The translations under genes and the position numbers were made by a program. From NCBI RefSeq assembly GCF_048773025.1, contig NC_133545.1, positions 84,194,501 to 84,258,500 of the forward strand: a stretch of DNA of 64,000 nt, written 5' to 3'. The notes beneath the pieces were generated by a model that was not told the origin of the DNA, ran no database searches, and saw only the letters and a program-made list of their open reading frames with translations. This stretch comes from Camelus bactrianus. Lineage: Eukaryota; Chordata; Mammalia; Artiodactyla; Camelidae. Of this stretch, positions 36,897 to 47,989 are shown in pieces. Positions within the stretch are counted from its first letter, which is position 1, and every line of letters starts with the position of its first letter.

Positions 36897-37241
36897 CAGT
36901 CGACCCTCTTTATCCATGGGTGCCACAGATTCAACCAACTGTGGATCAAAAAGACTTGGGAAAAAAATTCCAGAAAGTTCCAAAAAGCCAAACTGGAATT
37001 TGCCACACTCCAGCAACTCTACACAGCATTTACATTGTATTGACAACTATTTACACAGAATTTACATTGTATTAGATAGTATAAGCAATCTAGAGATGAT
37101 TTAAAGTATACAGGAGGATGTGAGTAGGTTATATATGCAAATACTACACCACTTTTGTGTAGGGGATTTGAGCATCTATGGATTTTGGTATCTGTTGGGG
37201 TCCTGGAAACAATCCCTCATGGATACCAAGGGATGATGATG
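36897..37241 (+). mobile_element. Tigger-family MITE, complete with TIRs
   Basis: 345-bp non-autonomous TcMar-Tigger element flanked by TA (36895-36896, 37242-37243). Left end 'cagtcgaccctctttatcc', right end the inverted 'ggataccaagggatgatgatg'. Internal 'gtattagatagtataagcaa' and 'ctagagatgatttaaagtat' are typical of the family. It sits 29 bp from the larger Tigger, in the same old L1. Confidence 0.8.
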
Positions 37242-37725
37242 TAAAGAATTCTTGCTATTCAGATAATCAGACAAACACCACAATAGAAAAATAGCAAAAG
37301 ATTTGAGCATTTTGCAAATGAGGACATCAAAGTGCCCAAAAGACATATGACATATATCCATCTTACTAGACCTCTGGGAAATGCAAATTAAATCACAGTG
37401 TGATATCTCTGCATACCCACCAGAAGGTTTATCATCTTTTAATAGCAAAATATTTGAAACAAACTAGATTTTCAACTCAGGAGGGAAGTTACTAAGCTAT
37501 GACACATTAATGTGTAGCAATATTACACAGCTAATAATAAAGATTTGTTTCATAGAAGAAAGACTGGAAGGAAATACACCAGTATGTTAAGAACAGTTCC
37601 CTCTGGCTGGTAGAATTAGAGGTAACTTATTTTTTTACTTCTTCTTTTTTCCATATATTTCAAGATTCATCACATAAGTATGACTATTTTATTTTTTTTT
37701 TAATTTACATGTGCTGCCTTCTGAA

Positions 37726-39865
37726 AAAGAATGACAATTTTATCATTCACATTTTTCTAACTGAGAAAGTTATATCGGTATTTCTCTTTTTCTGCCAATA
37801 CCAATTTGGGTATCTCTACAGGATAGTTGCTGACATAGAAATTTCTTTTCAAATTAGAGTTTAAAACGCATTATGAACCATTCTAAATAAATTCTGGAAG
37901 AAGAAACTGCATCTCATTCAAAATAAGCATTCCAATTTATGTGTTGTAATTCTGGATAATAAAAATCTCATCACAGAAATGAGAAGAAAATTGTCTCAGG
38001 CATCTAGATGATAATATACAGGTGAGATGATAAACATCACAATATACAACAGAATTAGACAAACACAATTAATATCGTAGCTAAGGTTTTCTATAGTGTT
38101 TACAATAAATATTCTGTCTTGTGTCTTTGTAGGAAAGAGGTAATAATACAAAAAGCAGATTTTGAAAATTCAGATTTATTAATTATCATCTTCAGTGCTA
38201 CATGAGAGCTAAATGAGGTAATTCAGTGGTACAAAAATCAAATCTGAGCACTTGAACTACAGCATTAACAGGCACATGAATGTCATAAAACTCCCGTGAA
38301 ATATCCAGACGTCAATTCATCATGCATTTGACAGATGGGACCCAGAGCTCCCCCAGAGATAAGACTGAACCCAGGGCTTCCTGGTTGCCCCGCAACAGAG
38401 CCTGGCCTAGACTGGACACTGATTATTTCTTAATTCTGAAGCTCCTCTACTTTCTCCTGAGGCCTCTCTGCCAGCTCCTGACTAGGATGAAGTAAGATGC
38501 TTAGTGGGACCTGATCACAGACGGAACGTCCTCATGGACCACGTTATGGTGTCATGAATGGGGCAGCTGGTTCCAACACACACCAAGAGGATAGACGCTC
38601 ATGTTCGGAGGCATGCTGAGGTATCTGACCATAGTGACCTGGAGAGGCGATGAGGAGAGGGGATGAGGAGAGGTGGAAACAAATGGAACCTGGTATTTTC
38701 CAAGAGGATATGGATGAGATTATTAATTTGCTTTGTGATCGGAAAGGAAATACATGAGTGAACTTTTGGAAATGAAGGTGTATGGTTCAATTTGTTAAGG
38801 GTGAGCTGACAGTGAGACGGCAGAGACTTCAGAGGGGCCTGGACCCCCCCACACACACTCTCTGATGGTGGGGGCAGGACCATCCCTGGTGCCAGGGGGC
38901 ATTCTTTCTAGGGGGGCTGGAGATGGGGCTCCCCACTATACACCCAAACCATCAGAGAGTGATGCCAGGTGCTGCTGCGTCCCCAGCGATGGCAGGGTCC
39001 AAAGCTACCACTGCATCATTTTTATCCGGAAATTTGTTCACATGAAAAAAAATGTGCAGAAATGGCTAATGAGCCGAAACCAGCACTGAGCTTGTCACTT
39101 CTGCCTGATCCTCTGGAGAACTCACCAGCACAGCGGAGGCTGCTGGAAGGTTGCCACACATCCGCCTACAAGGTTGGACTCATTTTAAGAGAAATTTCCT
39201 TAATGGAAAGAAAAAGGATCCAAGCAGGTATTTCTTGAATTCAAAAGAACAAATTAATAAATGACAAAAACATACATGCATGTATATAACCCAGGAACCG
39301 GAGGGACTCCCATGACGCACGAGACATCCCGTTATGAGAGCACTTAGCCTGACCATGTCGGGTCTCACCCAAGCCCTGTGCCCCTGGAAAGCCCCAGGGG
39401 GTAAAGACATCCCCACTGTGAAGGATACCTCTCCATGTACCTTAGATGAGGCCTAGGGAGGCCTCTGTTTACCTGGACAAGGCCAGTCTCAGGCCCCGGG
39501 GCCCCATTCTTCATCTGGTAAAAGACTGTCTGCAAAGCTGTCCCCACCAATCAGACTTTTTAAAACATTGGTTTTACTCCATTCATTTATATTCCCATTT
39601 ATTTACTTCACCAATATATTATCTGTACTCCTTAGGGCTACTGACACCAAATGGAAGGTCATTCTAGAAAATAAGACTATATTCATCTACCTGAGTTTAA
39701 TAGATACATCATTATTTTAATAGGACAGAAGTTTACCAACAGAGAGATACCAGCAGACTATTTACCAAAGATAACGAGGTAAAAAAACGAAACCAGGACT
39801 CTCTCCTGCTTAGATTGCATAAGCCATTTTCAAATCCAAAATAATTAAAATCTGTCATGGGTTTT
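37726..39865. other. Unique, mostly repeat-free DNA
   Basis: 37726-38330 is AT-rich and unique. 38600-39000 is GC-richer with a short (c/a)n run. Frames up to 94 codons overlap on both strands without recognisable domains. I see no exon. Confidence 0.4.
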
Positions 39866-39952
39866 TATTTTAATGGAGGTCCTGGGGCTTGAACCCAGGA
39901 CCTCATGCATGCTAAGCATGTGCTCTACCACTGAGCTATAGCCCCCTCCCCC
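39866..39952 (-). mobile_element. Camelid SINE, antisense, head only
   Basis: Reverse complement of the tRNA-Ala-like head: inverted B box (cttgaacccagg), anticodon loop region (atgctaagcatg) and A box (accactgagctatagcc), ending in ccccctccccc. The tail is nearly absent and target repeats are unclear. Confidence 0.85.
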
Positions 39953-41205
39953 ACTGATCAGTCTTAACTGAGCTCAGTGTAAGTGACTCTCCTTCTTCTG
40001 GGGCCCTGGACCTGGACCCACCTTCCTGGAATAGAGTGGCCTCAGGTAAACACGCTCTGATCTGCCTTCCCATCACACCCCGACCCTTCCAGCCTTATTT
40101 CCCTCTCTCTGGACAAGCCACACCTTCTGTTCAACCCTGGAGATGTTACAGACCTTGTGATTAGAGCATTCTCTCCTATTGCAATAACCTTTGCAATAAG
40201 GTCTCCCCTTACGAAGTCCAGAGTTGATTTTTTATTTGGCAAGCCCACTAATTCCATGGCCGCTGGAAGCCCCAAGCTTCCTCCCCAATTCAGGCCTGGG
40301 CTTCCCACTTGGGCCAAGGGCAAGAGAAAAAAATAAATCGTTTCAGATGGCTGGCTTTTCCAAGCTGATCTGGTGGGGGCACCTGACAGCTCTGGATAAG
40401 AAGGTCCCTCAGCCCTCGGCCTCCTGGGAGAGGACAGAGGTTGCAAGGGGGAGCGCCCAGTGGGAGCCAGGGCTGGAAGGGCTGTCTCCTAACCTCCTGC
40501 TTCTCCTGGGCCTCTGGTCCTGGGCATCCTTAGGCCGATCAGATTGACAGGGACAGAAAACTCACCAAGTCTTTGAGCTCCCAAACCAATGAGCTGAGTC
40601 AAACAGCCTATGACACTGGAAACGTAAAACAAGCTTTCATGGGGAGCTGTCTAGGGTGCAGTGCAGGGAAAGGCCCTTCTCCAGCATTCTGTGGTGCCCG
40701 AGCTCAGGCCCTCCAGCTGGCCTCTCCTTCCATCCAGCGCTCAGGTTCCTCTGTCTCTTCTTTCTCCTGCTGTTACCCTTCCTCCATTCCAAGAGGAAAA
40801 GGAATCTCCTTGCCCGGCCTCTCATGGAGTAGCTCAGACCTTTGCTCCCAGGAAAACCTGAGTTCTCAGAGGGGTGGGGGTGGGGGGCACTCACCCCCAA
40901 CCTCAGGCACTTCCCAGGGCAAACATCCAAACTCAGAGAAGGCTGGAGAGAGGGACAGAGAGACAGACAGATTTTCCCTTCTGTGATGCAGACAAGCTGC
41001 TTTTCAGACCAGCCAGCCATCCACACCGCAAATGGAAGCTCACGAAATCATGGGAAATTGAATTTTACCAAGGAGACGACGGATGGGTCAAAACTTATAG
41101 GCCAGATACAGCTAATTTCACCCCCGGCCCTGGACTCCCCCCTTCCAAGTCTCGCTTACATGTTACCAAAAAGAACCTCCTGACAACAGTTTCATTCCAA
41201 TGGTT
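39953..41205. other. GC-richer unique DNA
   Basis: Frames of 107-137 codons on both strands at 40042-41215 overlap one another and look compositional. There are no recognisable domains, splice-delimited exon or promoter. Confidence 0.4.
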
Positions 41206-41335
41206 GATTTGTTGAGTCATTCACCATATTTGGGTCCCTACTGTGTGCCAGGCACTGGCCCATTTCATGGGGAAAATTGGCGAATCAAATGAAAATCTCT
41301 GCTCTCAGAGAGCTTATGTTCTAGAATCTTCCGCC
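41206..41335 (+). repeat. L2-type LINE remnant
   Basis: 'ctactgtgtgccaggcactg' at 41239 followed by 'ctctcagagagcttatgttc' matches the L2 3' region. Diverged. Confidence 0.65.
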
Positions 41336-41389
41336 ACATTGTGGTGGGCAAACCTGGCTTGCGGCTGTGAGAGCCTGAGGCGGCCCCTC

Positions 41390-41780
41390 ATTAAATTCCT
41401 CGCATACCCAGCTTCATGGCCTCCCTCCCCAGGACACTGTGCAACGGGGGCTTTAGTGTCTCCCACAAGCTTCCATTCAGAGCGCCCGTCCTGGCTCCGT
41501 CAGCACCGCCAGCCAAGACGCCATCTGGGCTTCTGCACCGGCGGGACTGGCTCCCAGCCCAGCCCAGGGCGGCTGCAGCCGCGGTCAGGGAGCATCCCCA
41601 CGGGCCAGTTCTTCCAACTGCACTGCAGCTCTGCACGGCAGGTGTTCCAGCCCGCCTTGCAGACAATGGTCATGAGCCCAAACCCAGGGGAGCACAGGAA
41701 CCCGGCCCAGGTTTTGGGGGTAGACACTTGGACTCCCTGCCCTTGGGAGAAAGGAATGCAGTGTGATTTCTAGCGGCTGC
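41390..41780. other. CpG-rich patch, no gene assigned
   Basis: About ten CpG in ~120 bp at 41480-41600, in a window otherwise CpG-poor. Frames are open on both strands (plus 41243-41773, 176 codons; minus 41500-41727 with several Cys), but none shows a family I know. It may be a small CpG island, an unrecognised exon or just GC-rich spacer. Confidence 0.35.
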
Positions 41781-42275
41781 TGAGTCTGGAGGTCAGTGGC
41801 CTCCAGCTGGGGCAGAAGCCGTGCTGGCCAGGGCTGGCCTCCCTCTGATTACGCTCTGGCCAAGGATGAGGGGTGGCACCGAGCAATCAGGGGCTTTGTC
41901 GTGGAGCACTGCCTGCCAGCTGGGAAGCCACATTGTTACCAGATACTGCATGCTGTGCGGAGAGTGGCTGGTGGCCAGATCTGCAGGATCCTTGTGGAGG
42001 CTGGTGCAGGCAGCCGGAGGGCAGGTGTTGACTGAAGGAGATGGAGAAACAAAACCCCACCTTCACCAACTGAGTTTGCAAATCCAGATTCCAAACCATG
42101 TGAAGGGCCTGAAGCTCACAAATGTGGCAGGCCGTTCTTTAAAATACAGACATTCATGTGATCAGCGGCCAAATGGGCTCTCATTTCTTACCTTCCATCT
42201 GCCGTGCAAAATCAAGCCATGTTGCAATTTGCTTTGAACATTCTGTTCTTTCTAGTGATAACATTTTCGTGGGTA
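41781..42275. other. Unassigned DNA
   Basis: Unique, GC-richer on the left. The plus frame at 41821-42237 has no recognised domain. Confidence 0.4.
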
Positions 42276-42767
42276 TTTTATGGGTGGAATTGGGTCCTCT
42301 AAAAATCTGTATGTTGAAGTCCTGACCCCTCAGGACCTCAGAATGTGATTGTATTTTGAGAGAGGGTCTTTAAAGAGATGATTAAAGTCAAATGAGGTCA
42401 TATGGGTGGGGCCCTAATCCCATATGATTGGTGTCCTTATAAGAAGAGATCAGGACACAGACACACAGATAAACCACCATATGAGGCCCCAGGAGAAGAC
42501 AGCCATCTACAGGCCCAGGAGAGAGGTCTCAGGAGAAACCAGCCCTGCTGACATCCTGATCTCAGACTTCCAGCCTCCAGGATTGGGAGATAATAAAATT
42601 TTTTAAATAGAAGTACAGTCCATTACAATGTGTCAATTTCTAGTGTACAGCACAATGTCCCAGTCATGCATATGCATACATATATTCATTTTCATTTGAT
42701 AATAAACTTCTGTTTAAGCTGCCTGCCTGCGGTTCTTGGTTACAGCAGCCCTAAGCAAACTAATACA
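42276..42767 (+). mobile_element. MaLR-type solo LTR (MLT1-like), with nested L1 tail
   Basis: Fossil ERVL-MaLR LTR. In order: 'gttgaagtcctgacccctca' near 42313, 'ggggccctaatcccatatga' near 42409, 'gtgtccttataagaagagat' near 42431, 'tcagacttccagcctccagg' near 42562, and an end in 'ctaataca'. A 100-bp L1 tail lies inside at 42598-42697. Without it the LTR is ~390 bp. Ancient solo LTR. Confidence 0.8.
42598..42697 (-). mobile_element. Minimal L1 tail insertion (100 bp), antisense
   Basis: Only the terminal ~100 bp of a young L1 in reverse ('ctagtgtacagcacaatgtc' near 42640), with exact 9-bp flanks gataataaa at 42589-42597 and 42698-42706. It interrupts a MaLR LTR. Confidence 0.85.
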
Positions 42768-43576
42768 GTTTGACTATTTTTTTCCCCTGGAGATCTTTTT
42801 TTTCACACTAGAGAAGGAGTAGTGCGCTTTCCTGTGTAGCTGGTCACACACACTGTCACACTCAGCTTGCTTTCCCCAGATCATCTCTCCCCACGATTCA
42901 GCGTCCACTGCCCAACCCCTTCCCCTCTTCCGGACTTGGGGACCCAGCCAGGAGTAGCTGAGATCTCAGGATTGCTCGGCCCCCTCCTCTGGGCTTCTCC
43001 TCTATTGCTGCAGTGCATATTTCAATGGTGCAAAAACAAATGCATTTTTGAAGCTTCTGCATGTCCAGAAACCCTGCAGTGAGCCCTTGGACTTGATTGA
43101 TCACGTGGCTACAGAGTTCCAGGTTGAAACTCACTCAGAATCTGGAATGACTAGTGCATATTATGATGCGCCTTTTGCTCTGCTGCCTTTGCAGGTGATC
43201 TGCTTTTTTCTATGGAAGCTCCTAGAATCTTCTCTTAAGACTTGATATTCTCACAGCCTATTTAAAAAAAAGAGGCTGAATATGTGGTCTGTTTCAATCA
43301 TTGTGGTGAACTCTTGGTGGCCTTTGAAACTGAAGACTTATTGTTTCATGGATCAACCAGATCCTCCCTTTTAGTCAAATCATGGCCACTTTGCATTGAT
43401 CTTCTGTCTCTTTTGAACTTTCTCTTTCATATTTTCTGTCTTGTCTTTCAGCTCCAGGTTTTATTAAAACTGATTTCGTTTCTAGAAAGTCTTTCTTGTT
43501 CTCTGAGTGTTTCTTTATCACAATATCCTGTTTTTAAATGTTTCTGATATCCCCCGGATAACTCTGAAAATACAAA
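42768..43576. other. Unassigned DNA
   Basis: No recognised repeats or exon. Confidence 0.4.
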
Positions 43577-43591
43577 CACAAATATTTTATA

Positions 43592-43738
43592 TTATTTAAT
43601 TATTTTTTATTTTGATGGGATGAGGGGAAGGTAATTAGGTTTATTTATTTTTAGAGGAGGTACTGGAGATTGAACCCAGGACCTTGTGCCTGCTAAGCAT
43701 GTGCTCTGCCACTTGAGCTATACCTCCCCCCAACCCCT
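43592..43738 (-). mobile_element. Camelid tRNA-Ala-derived SINE, antisense
   Basis: Full-length head and tail in reverse: tail 'ggtaattaggtttatttatt' on the left, head with inverted B box (attgaacccagg), ctaagcatg and A box to 43735. Target duplications cacaaatattttata (43577-43591) and cacaaataatttata (43739-43753) differ at one base, so it is fairly young. Confidence 0.9.
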
Positions 43739-43753
43739 CACAAATAATTTATA

Positions 43754-45255
43754 AAGGAGCTCTTCTGTTCCAGGATAATCAACTCTTTCAGGTCAGTTTT
43801 CCTGTCGATTCTCCTTTCTCTTTATCCTCCCTGTTGTGGACTTTCAAGTGGCCTCATTCTGCCCCTTGGCAGGACCCCCTCCCTGACCACACTGTGATGG
43901 TGTGGGCGCGGGCCAGCAGGCAGGTCACATCGTGGGCCCACATCCACATTCCAGAAGGGGTGGGCTGATTCTGGGTGCCACTACCACTCTGGAAACCTTG
44001 GACCTCACCAAATATTTCCACTTCTTCAGAAAAGAACCCACTGGTTTTGCCTTTGGGCAAGTGGCTTGCACAGGTGCCTGCTGTCTGGACAGGGGTTGGG
44101 AGACATCCAGGGGCTGGAGCTGCAGCTGCTCCAGACGCAGACCTCCCATCAGTGCTGGGGGTATGTGTCACCCCCACTCCTGGCCTCCACTATTTCCAAT
44201 GACCTTGAGCTCAGGGCCTCAAGGGCAGACTTCCAGGGTGTTCCTGGCTGTAACTTCCCTTGCTCTGTTCACCCCTCCACACACGCCCCTACCCATTCTT
44301 CAGGCTGCCTCAAGTCAACACAGCCTGGACAATTTGCCTTCCTCCTTTGCTCCCATGGGTGTGTTTTCTGTGCTTCTACGAGGCCATTTAATGGGCTTTC
44401 TAGAGGGATAAACGCAAATGCATATCAACTTTTAAATTATTGCTAGAAGTATGAGTGGCAAAAAGACATCTCTTCATGGCTTGATTTTCCATTTCCTTGC
44501 TTACTAGTGAAATTTAATTCTTGTCACATACGCATTAGTCATTTGTATTTCCCTTGGGACATGAACTCTTCACATCCTTTGACAACTTAAATATTTGGGT
44601 CTACGTTTTTCTTAATTTTGCATAAGCTTTATATGCTTTATATGTTCACCCCTGTTAGAATGTTTGCTGCAAATAGTTTTTACTGTGTAATTTAAGAGTA
44701 ATGGATTCCTCTGGAGGAGAGTAAAGCCATAGTGAAAAATGCATTCTTACCATTCGCCGATGTCTTTGCATTTTAACTAGATCACAAAGCCGTTCCTATA
44801 GCCCCTTGAATTTAACCAAAACTACTTCAGCACATCATTTTGATAGCCCCACTCCACCTCTTTCTGATTCTGCTGAGCGTTACAGAAGCCAGATTAAACG
44901 TGGGTAGTCTGAATTGCCCAGAGAGAATACCATGTGCTCTCTGCAATTACTTGTTACATAACAACTTGATCTATTTATGTTTATAAGACTCAGGTGGTGC
45001 CGATCTGGTTCACGAAGAAGCCACTTGATGGCATGCCATGTAACTGCACGTGAGCTAATGACATAAACCAGCTATTTGTGTTCCAAATTGAGCTCTGAAA
45101 GCTGGCTCCAACCCCTTCAACTGTTCCCTGCAAGCAGATAGAATTATGCCCAGAAAGCCAGACTGCCTAGAATACTCAAGAGGTCACCATATCTCGACTG
45201 CGTGGCTTTCTGCCCTAAGGGTCCACCCCTGAGCATCAGAGTGGATTGAATGAGG
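43754..45255. other. Unique DNA, no gene assigned
   Basis: 43850-44420 is GC-rich with overlapping frames on both strands (plus 43902-44411, 169 codons) and no recognised domain. 44580-45180 is AT-rich, unique and free of repeats, so it might be conserved non-coding sequence. Confidence 0.4.
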
Positions 45256-45375
45256 CAGCCTATGTATTAGTCCACCGACTTGCTGTGTGATCTTAGAGAA
45301 GTCCCCTTCCCAGCGTGAGCCTTGATATTCCCATGTGGAAAAAGGGCATGCTGGCCTCTGAGGGCCTTGGCCAAT
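45256..45375 (+). repeat. MIR-type SINE remnant
   Basis: 'cttgctgtgtgatcttagag' at 45280, then 'gtgagccttgatattcccat' and 'gtggaaaaagggcatgc' follow the MIR core and 3' order. Confidence 0.7.
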
Positions 45376-45789
45376 GTCTCAATCCTACCTGCATCCATGT
45401 CCCAGCCCATGAGGCATAAGTAGGGCAAGGGGGTGATGCCCCGGGCTTCATAACAGGGAGTTCACCTATGTTTCCTTTCTATTAGGAGCTTGGTAGGTAA
45501 CTAAGGGGCCAAAACTTTGAAATCATTGGGGAAAACTCCTTTTGAATACATGACTTGACTACTTTTCCACTTTTATTTCGTAGGAAGTGTTTCAGAAGAG
45601 TCTGTCTACTCAACCCACAAATGAGAAATCTTTATTTCTCTTATAAAAGTAACATGCTATAAAACACAGAGCAGGGCAGTGGTGTGGGAGCTGGCTAGTG
45701 CCCACTCATGAGGTCCAACAGCTAGATTTTCAGGCATTTTGTGAGTCACTTGTTCAACAGAGACATTACTAAAAATTGCTATGTAAACC
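45376..45789. other. Unassigned DNA
   Basis: No recognised element. Confidence 0.4.
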
Positions 45790-45989
45790 TACGATTAAAT
45801 AAAATTTTAAAAGACACTGGTTAATATCTCTCTTGCACATATACCCAAAAGTAGGGTTGCTGGATCAAAGAGTCATTCTAATTTTAATTTTTTAAGGAAA
45901 CTCCATACTGTTTTCTTTAGTGGCTGCACTAATTTATATACCCAGAAAGAGTGCTTGAGGGTTCCTTTTTCACCACATCCTCACCAAAA
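45790..45989 (-). repeat. Short antisense L1 ORF2 fragment
   Basis: 'aagtagggttgctggatcaa' near 45849 and 'actccatactgttttcttta' near 45900 are the reverse complement of the L1 ORF2 C-terminal region. It abuts the edge of the inverted duplication. Confidence 0.65.
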
Positions 45990-46224
45990 GATGGGGCTGT
46001 GTTAGACCTTATTAAGAAGGTAATATTTGAGCAAGGACTTGTGACAGGTGTGGAAGCAACTGTTTTAAGGACTTTGGATTTTCCTGAGTGAAATGGAGTG
46101 TATTTGGATTTTCCTGAGTGAAATACAGTATATTGGAGGGCTTCAGACAAGAAGGAAGAATAACATAATTTGACTTATATTTTACAAGGACTTTATGGTG
46201 ATAAAAATGTCCTGAAAAGTAGAA

Positions 46225-47630
46225 ATGCATGAATACTTCATTAAAGTGATAAAATGTAAACTTCAGTCCTAAAGCTATAATTTCACTTGCAGATATATTA
46301 GAGATATCCCCACTAAGGTCAAGATCAATGCAAGGGTGATCAATTTCCCCACACCTTTTAACACTCCTCTGGAGGTGTTAGCCAATGCAATTGGACAAGA
46401 AAATACAATTAGAGGCATAAGAATTGGAAATGAATAAATAAAACTATATTTGCAAATGTCATATTAATTTAATGGGAAAATCCTGTGTTATCAATGATAA
46501 TAAAAGAATTCAGCCAGGTAGCAGGATATAAAATGAAATTGAAAAAAAAATGAAATTGAAAAAAATTACTTAAACCTCATACAAATTAATTCAAATAGAT
46601 TAAGCCAAAATAGACCATAGATTTAAATGCACAATGTAGAACTATAAAACTTATACCAGAAAACATAAGAGAAACATGGTGACGTAGGGTCAGGAGAAGG
46701 TGAAAAGCTCTTTTACGTGACATCAAAAGCAGGATCCATACATATGTGGAATCTAAAAAACAAAACCAAAAACAAACAAACAAACAAAAACAAAGCGTAA
46801 ATACAGGACAGAAATAGACTCACAGACAGAGAATACAGACTTGTGGTTGCCAGGGGGGTGGAGGGTGGGAAGGGATAGACTGGGATTTCAAAATTGTAGA
46901 ATAGATAAACAAGATTACACTGTATAGCACAGGGAAATACACACAAAATGTTATGATAACTCACAGAGAAAAAAATGTGACAATGAGTGTGTATATGTCC
47001 ATGAATGACTGAAAAATTGTGCTGAACACTGGAATTTGACACAACATTGTAAAATGATTATAAATCAATAAAAAATGTTAAAAAAAAAAAAAAGCAGGAT
47101 CCATAAAAGAAAAAAAAAGTCAGTAAACTGGACCTCATCAAAATTAAAAATGCTTGCTCTGCAAAGTACACTGTTAAGGGGATAAAGACAAGCTACGTAT
47201 TTGGAGAAAATAACTACAAACCACATACCTGAAGATAGACTCATACCTAGAATATATCAAGAACTTTCAAAAGGAAACAGTAAACGAAACGGGCAAACAG
47301 TTCCCCAAAGAAGATACGCAGATGGCAAAACTGCATGTGAAAATATATTCAACGTTATTAGCCAATAGGACAGAGCAAATTAATACCATGATCAAATATC
47401 ACTACACACCCATTAGAACAGCTAGAATAAATAACAATAATAATAATAATAACAATAACAATGCCAAATGCTGGTGAGGATTCAGAGACACTGGACCTCT
47501 CACGCACCACTGGTGGGGATGGAAATGGTATAGCCACTCTGGAAATTCATCTGGCTGGGTTTTCTGCTAGTTTTAAAATTTAACGTACAATTACTCCACA
47601 CCCCAGCAATCACACTTCTGGGTATTAATC
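46225..47630 (+). mobile_element. Old L1ME-like ORF2 fragment (arm 2)
   Basis: Sense counterpart of the antisense L1 at 22749-23800. Landmarks: 'gggaaaatcctgtgttatca' near 46473, 'tcagtaaactggacctcatc' near 47120, 'gctggtgaggattcagagac' near 47469, 'cacacttctgggtatt' just before the LTR. Frames are broken. Confidence 0.75.
46741..47089 (+). mobile_element. Young L1 3' end inserted in arm 2 only
   Basis: Starts in the last ORF2 codons ('catatgtggaatctaaaaaa'), continues through the 3' UTR ('ctgtatagcacagggaaata' near 46919) and ends in poly(A). Perfect 16-bp target duplications aaaagcaggatccata lie at 46725-46740 and 47090-47105. Arm 1 has the empty site, so this insertion is younger than the duplication. 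The 3' UTR differs from most copies here ('caataaaaaatgttaaa' end) and matches 49640-50070. Confidence 0.9.
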
Positions 47631-47975
47631 TGTTATGGACTGAATGTTTGTGTCCCCCCCAAATTCTTATGCTGAAATCTTAATCCCCAAGGTGATGCTA
47701 CTTGGAGGTGGGGCTTCTGGGAGGGGATTAGGCCATAAGGGTGGAGTCCTCATGAATGGGATTTGTGCCCTCATAAAAGAGACCCCAGAGAGGTCCTTGC
47801 CCCTTCCACCACACGAGGACACAGGGAGAAGGTGCTGGCCATGCACCAGAAGAGGTCCTTCATGAGAACATGACTGTGCTGGCGCCTTGATCTTGGACAT
47901 GCAGCCTCCAGAACCATGAGAAATACAGTTCTGTTGGGTATAAGCCACCCAGTCTGAGGTATTTGGCTATGGCAG
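47631..47975 (+). mobile_element. MaLR-type solo LTR (MLT1-like), arm 2 copy
   Basis: Fossil LTR, sense, starting TGTTATGGACTGAATG directly after the L1ME site used by the arm-1 LTR. It shares the unusual 'gaaggtgctggccatgcacc' segment with arm 1. The right end is lost or blurred at the duplication boundary. Confidence 0.8.
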
Positions 47976-47989
47976 TAAGTGTGGTTTAA

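Larger units (their letters stand above)
33440..37725 (+). mobile_element. Old L1 carrying two Tigger insertions
   Basis: Sense old-L1 sequence occupies 33440-34698, 36868-36894 and 37244-37725. It reads continuously if the inserts are ignored: 'gagggagaaaatgtttacaa', then 'gggtttgtatccagaata', then 'agcaaaagatttgagcattt' and 'tctgggaaatgcaaattaaa'. The end (37600-37690) is a pyrimidine-rich 3' UTR. No useful frame remains. Confidence 0.65.
45990..47975 (+). repeat. Inverted segmental duplication, arm 2
   Basis: Reverse-orientation copy of 22378-23953. The order is L2 piece (45990-46205), L1ME ORF2 (46225-47630), MaLR LTR (47631-47975). It differs by a young L1 inserted at 46741-47089, a short tandem doubling near 46075-46130 (ggattttcctgagtgaaata twice) and small indels. 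The left edge fades near 45990; the right edge lies within the last bases of the LTR. Confidence 0.85.

Noticed and set aside
41243-41773. 176-codon plus-strand frame as a protein-coding exon
   Set aside because: GC-rich, frames open on both strands, no known domain, and it starts inside an L2 remnant. Kept only as a CpG-rich patch.
43902-44411. 169-codon plus-strand frame as a gene
   Set aside because: No recognisable domain, overlapping frames on both strands, no promoter or splice context.
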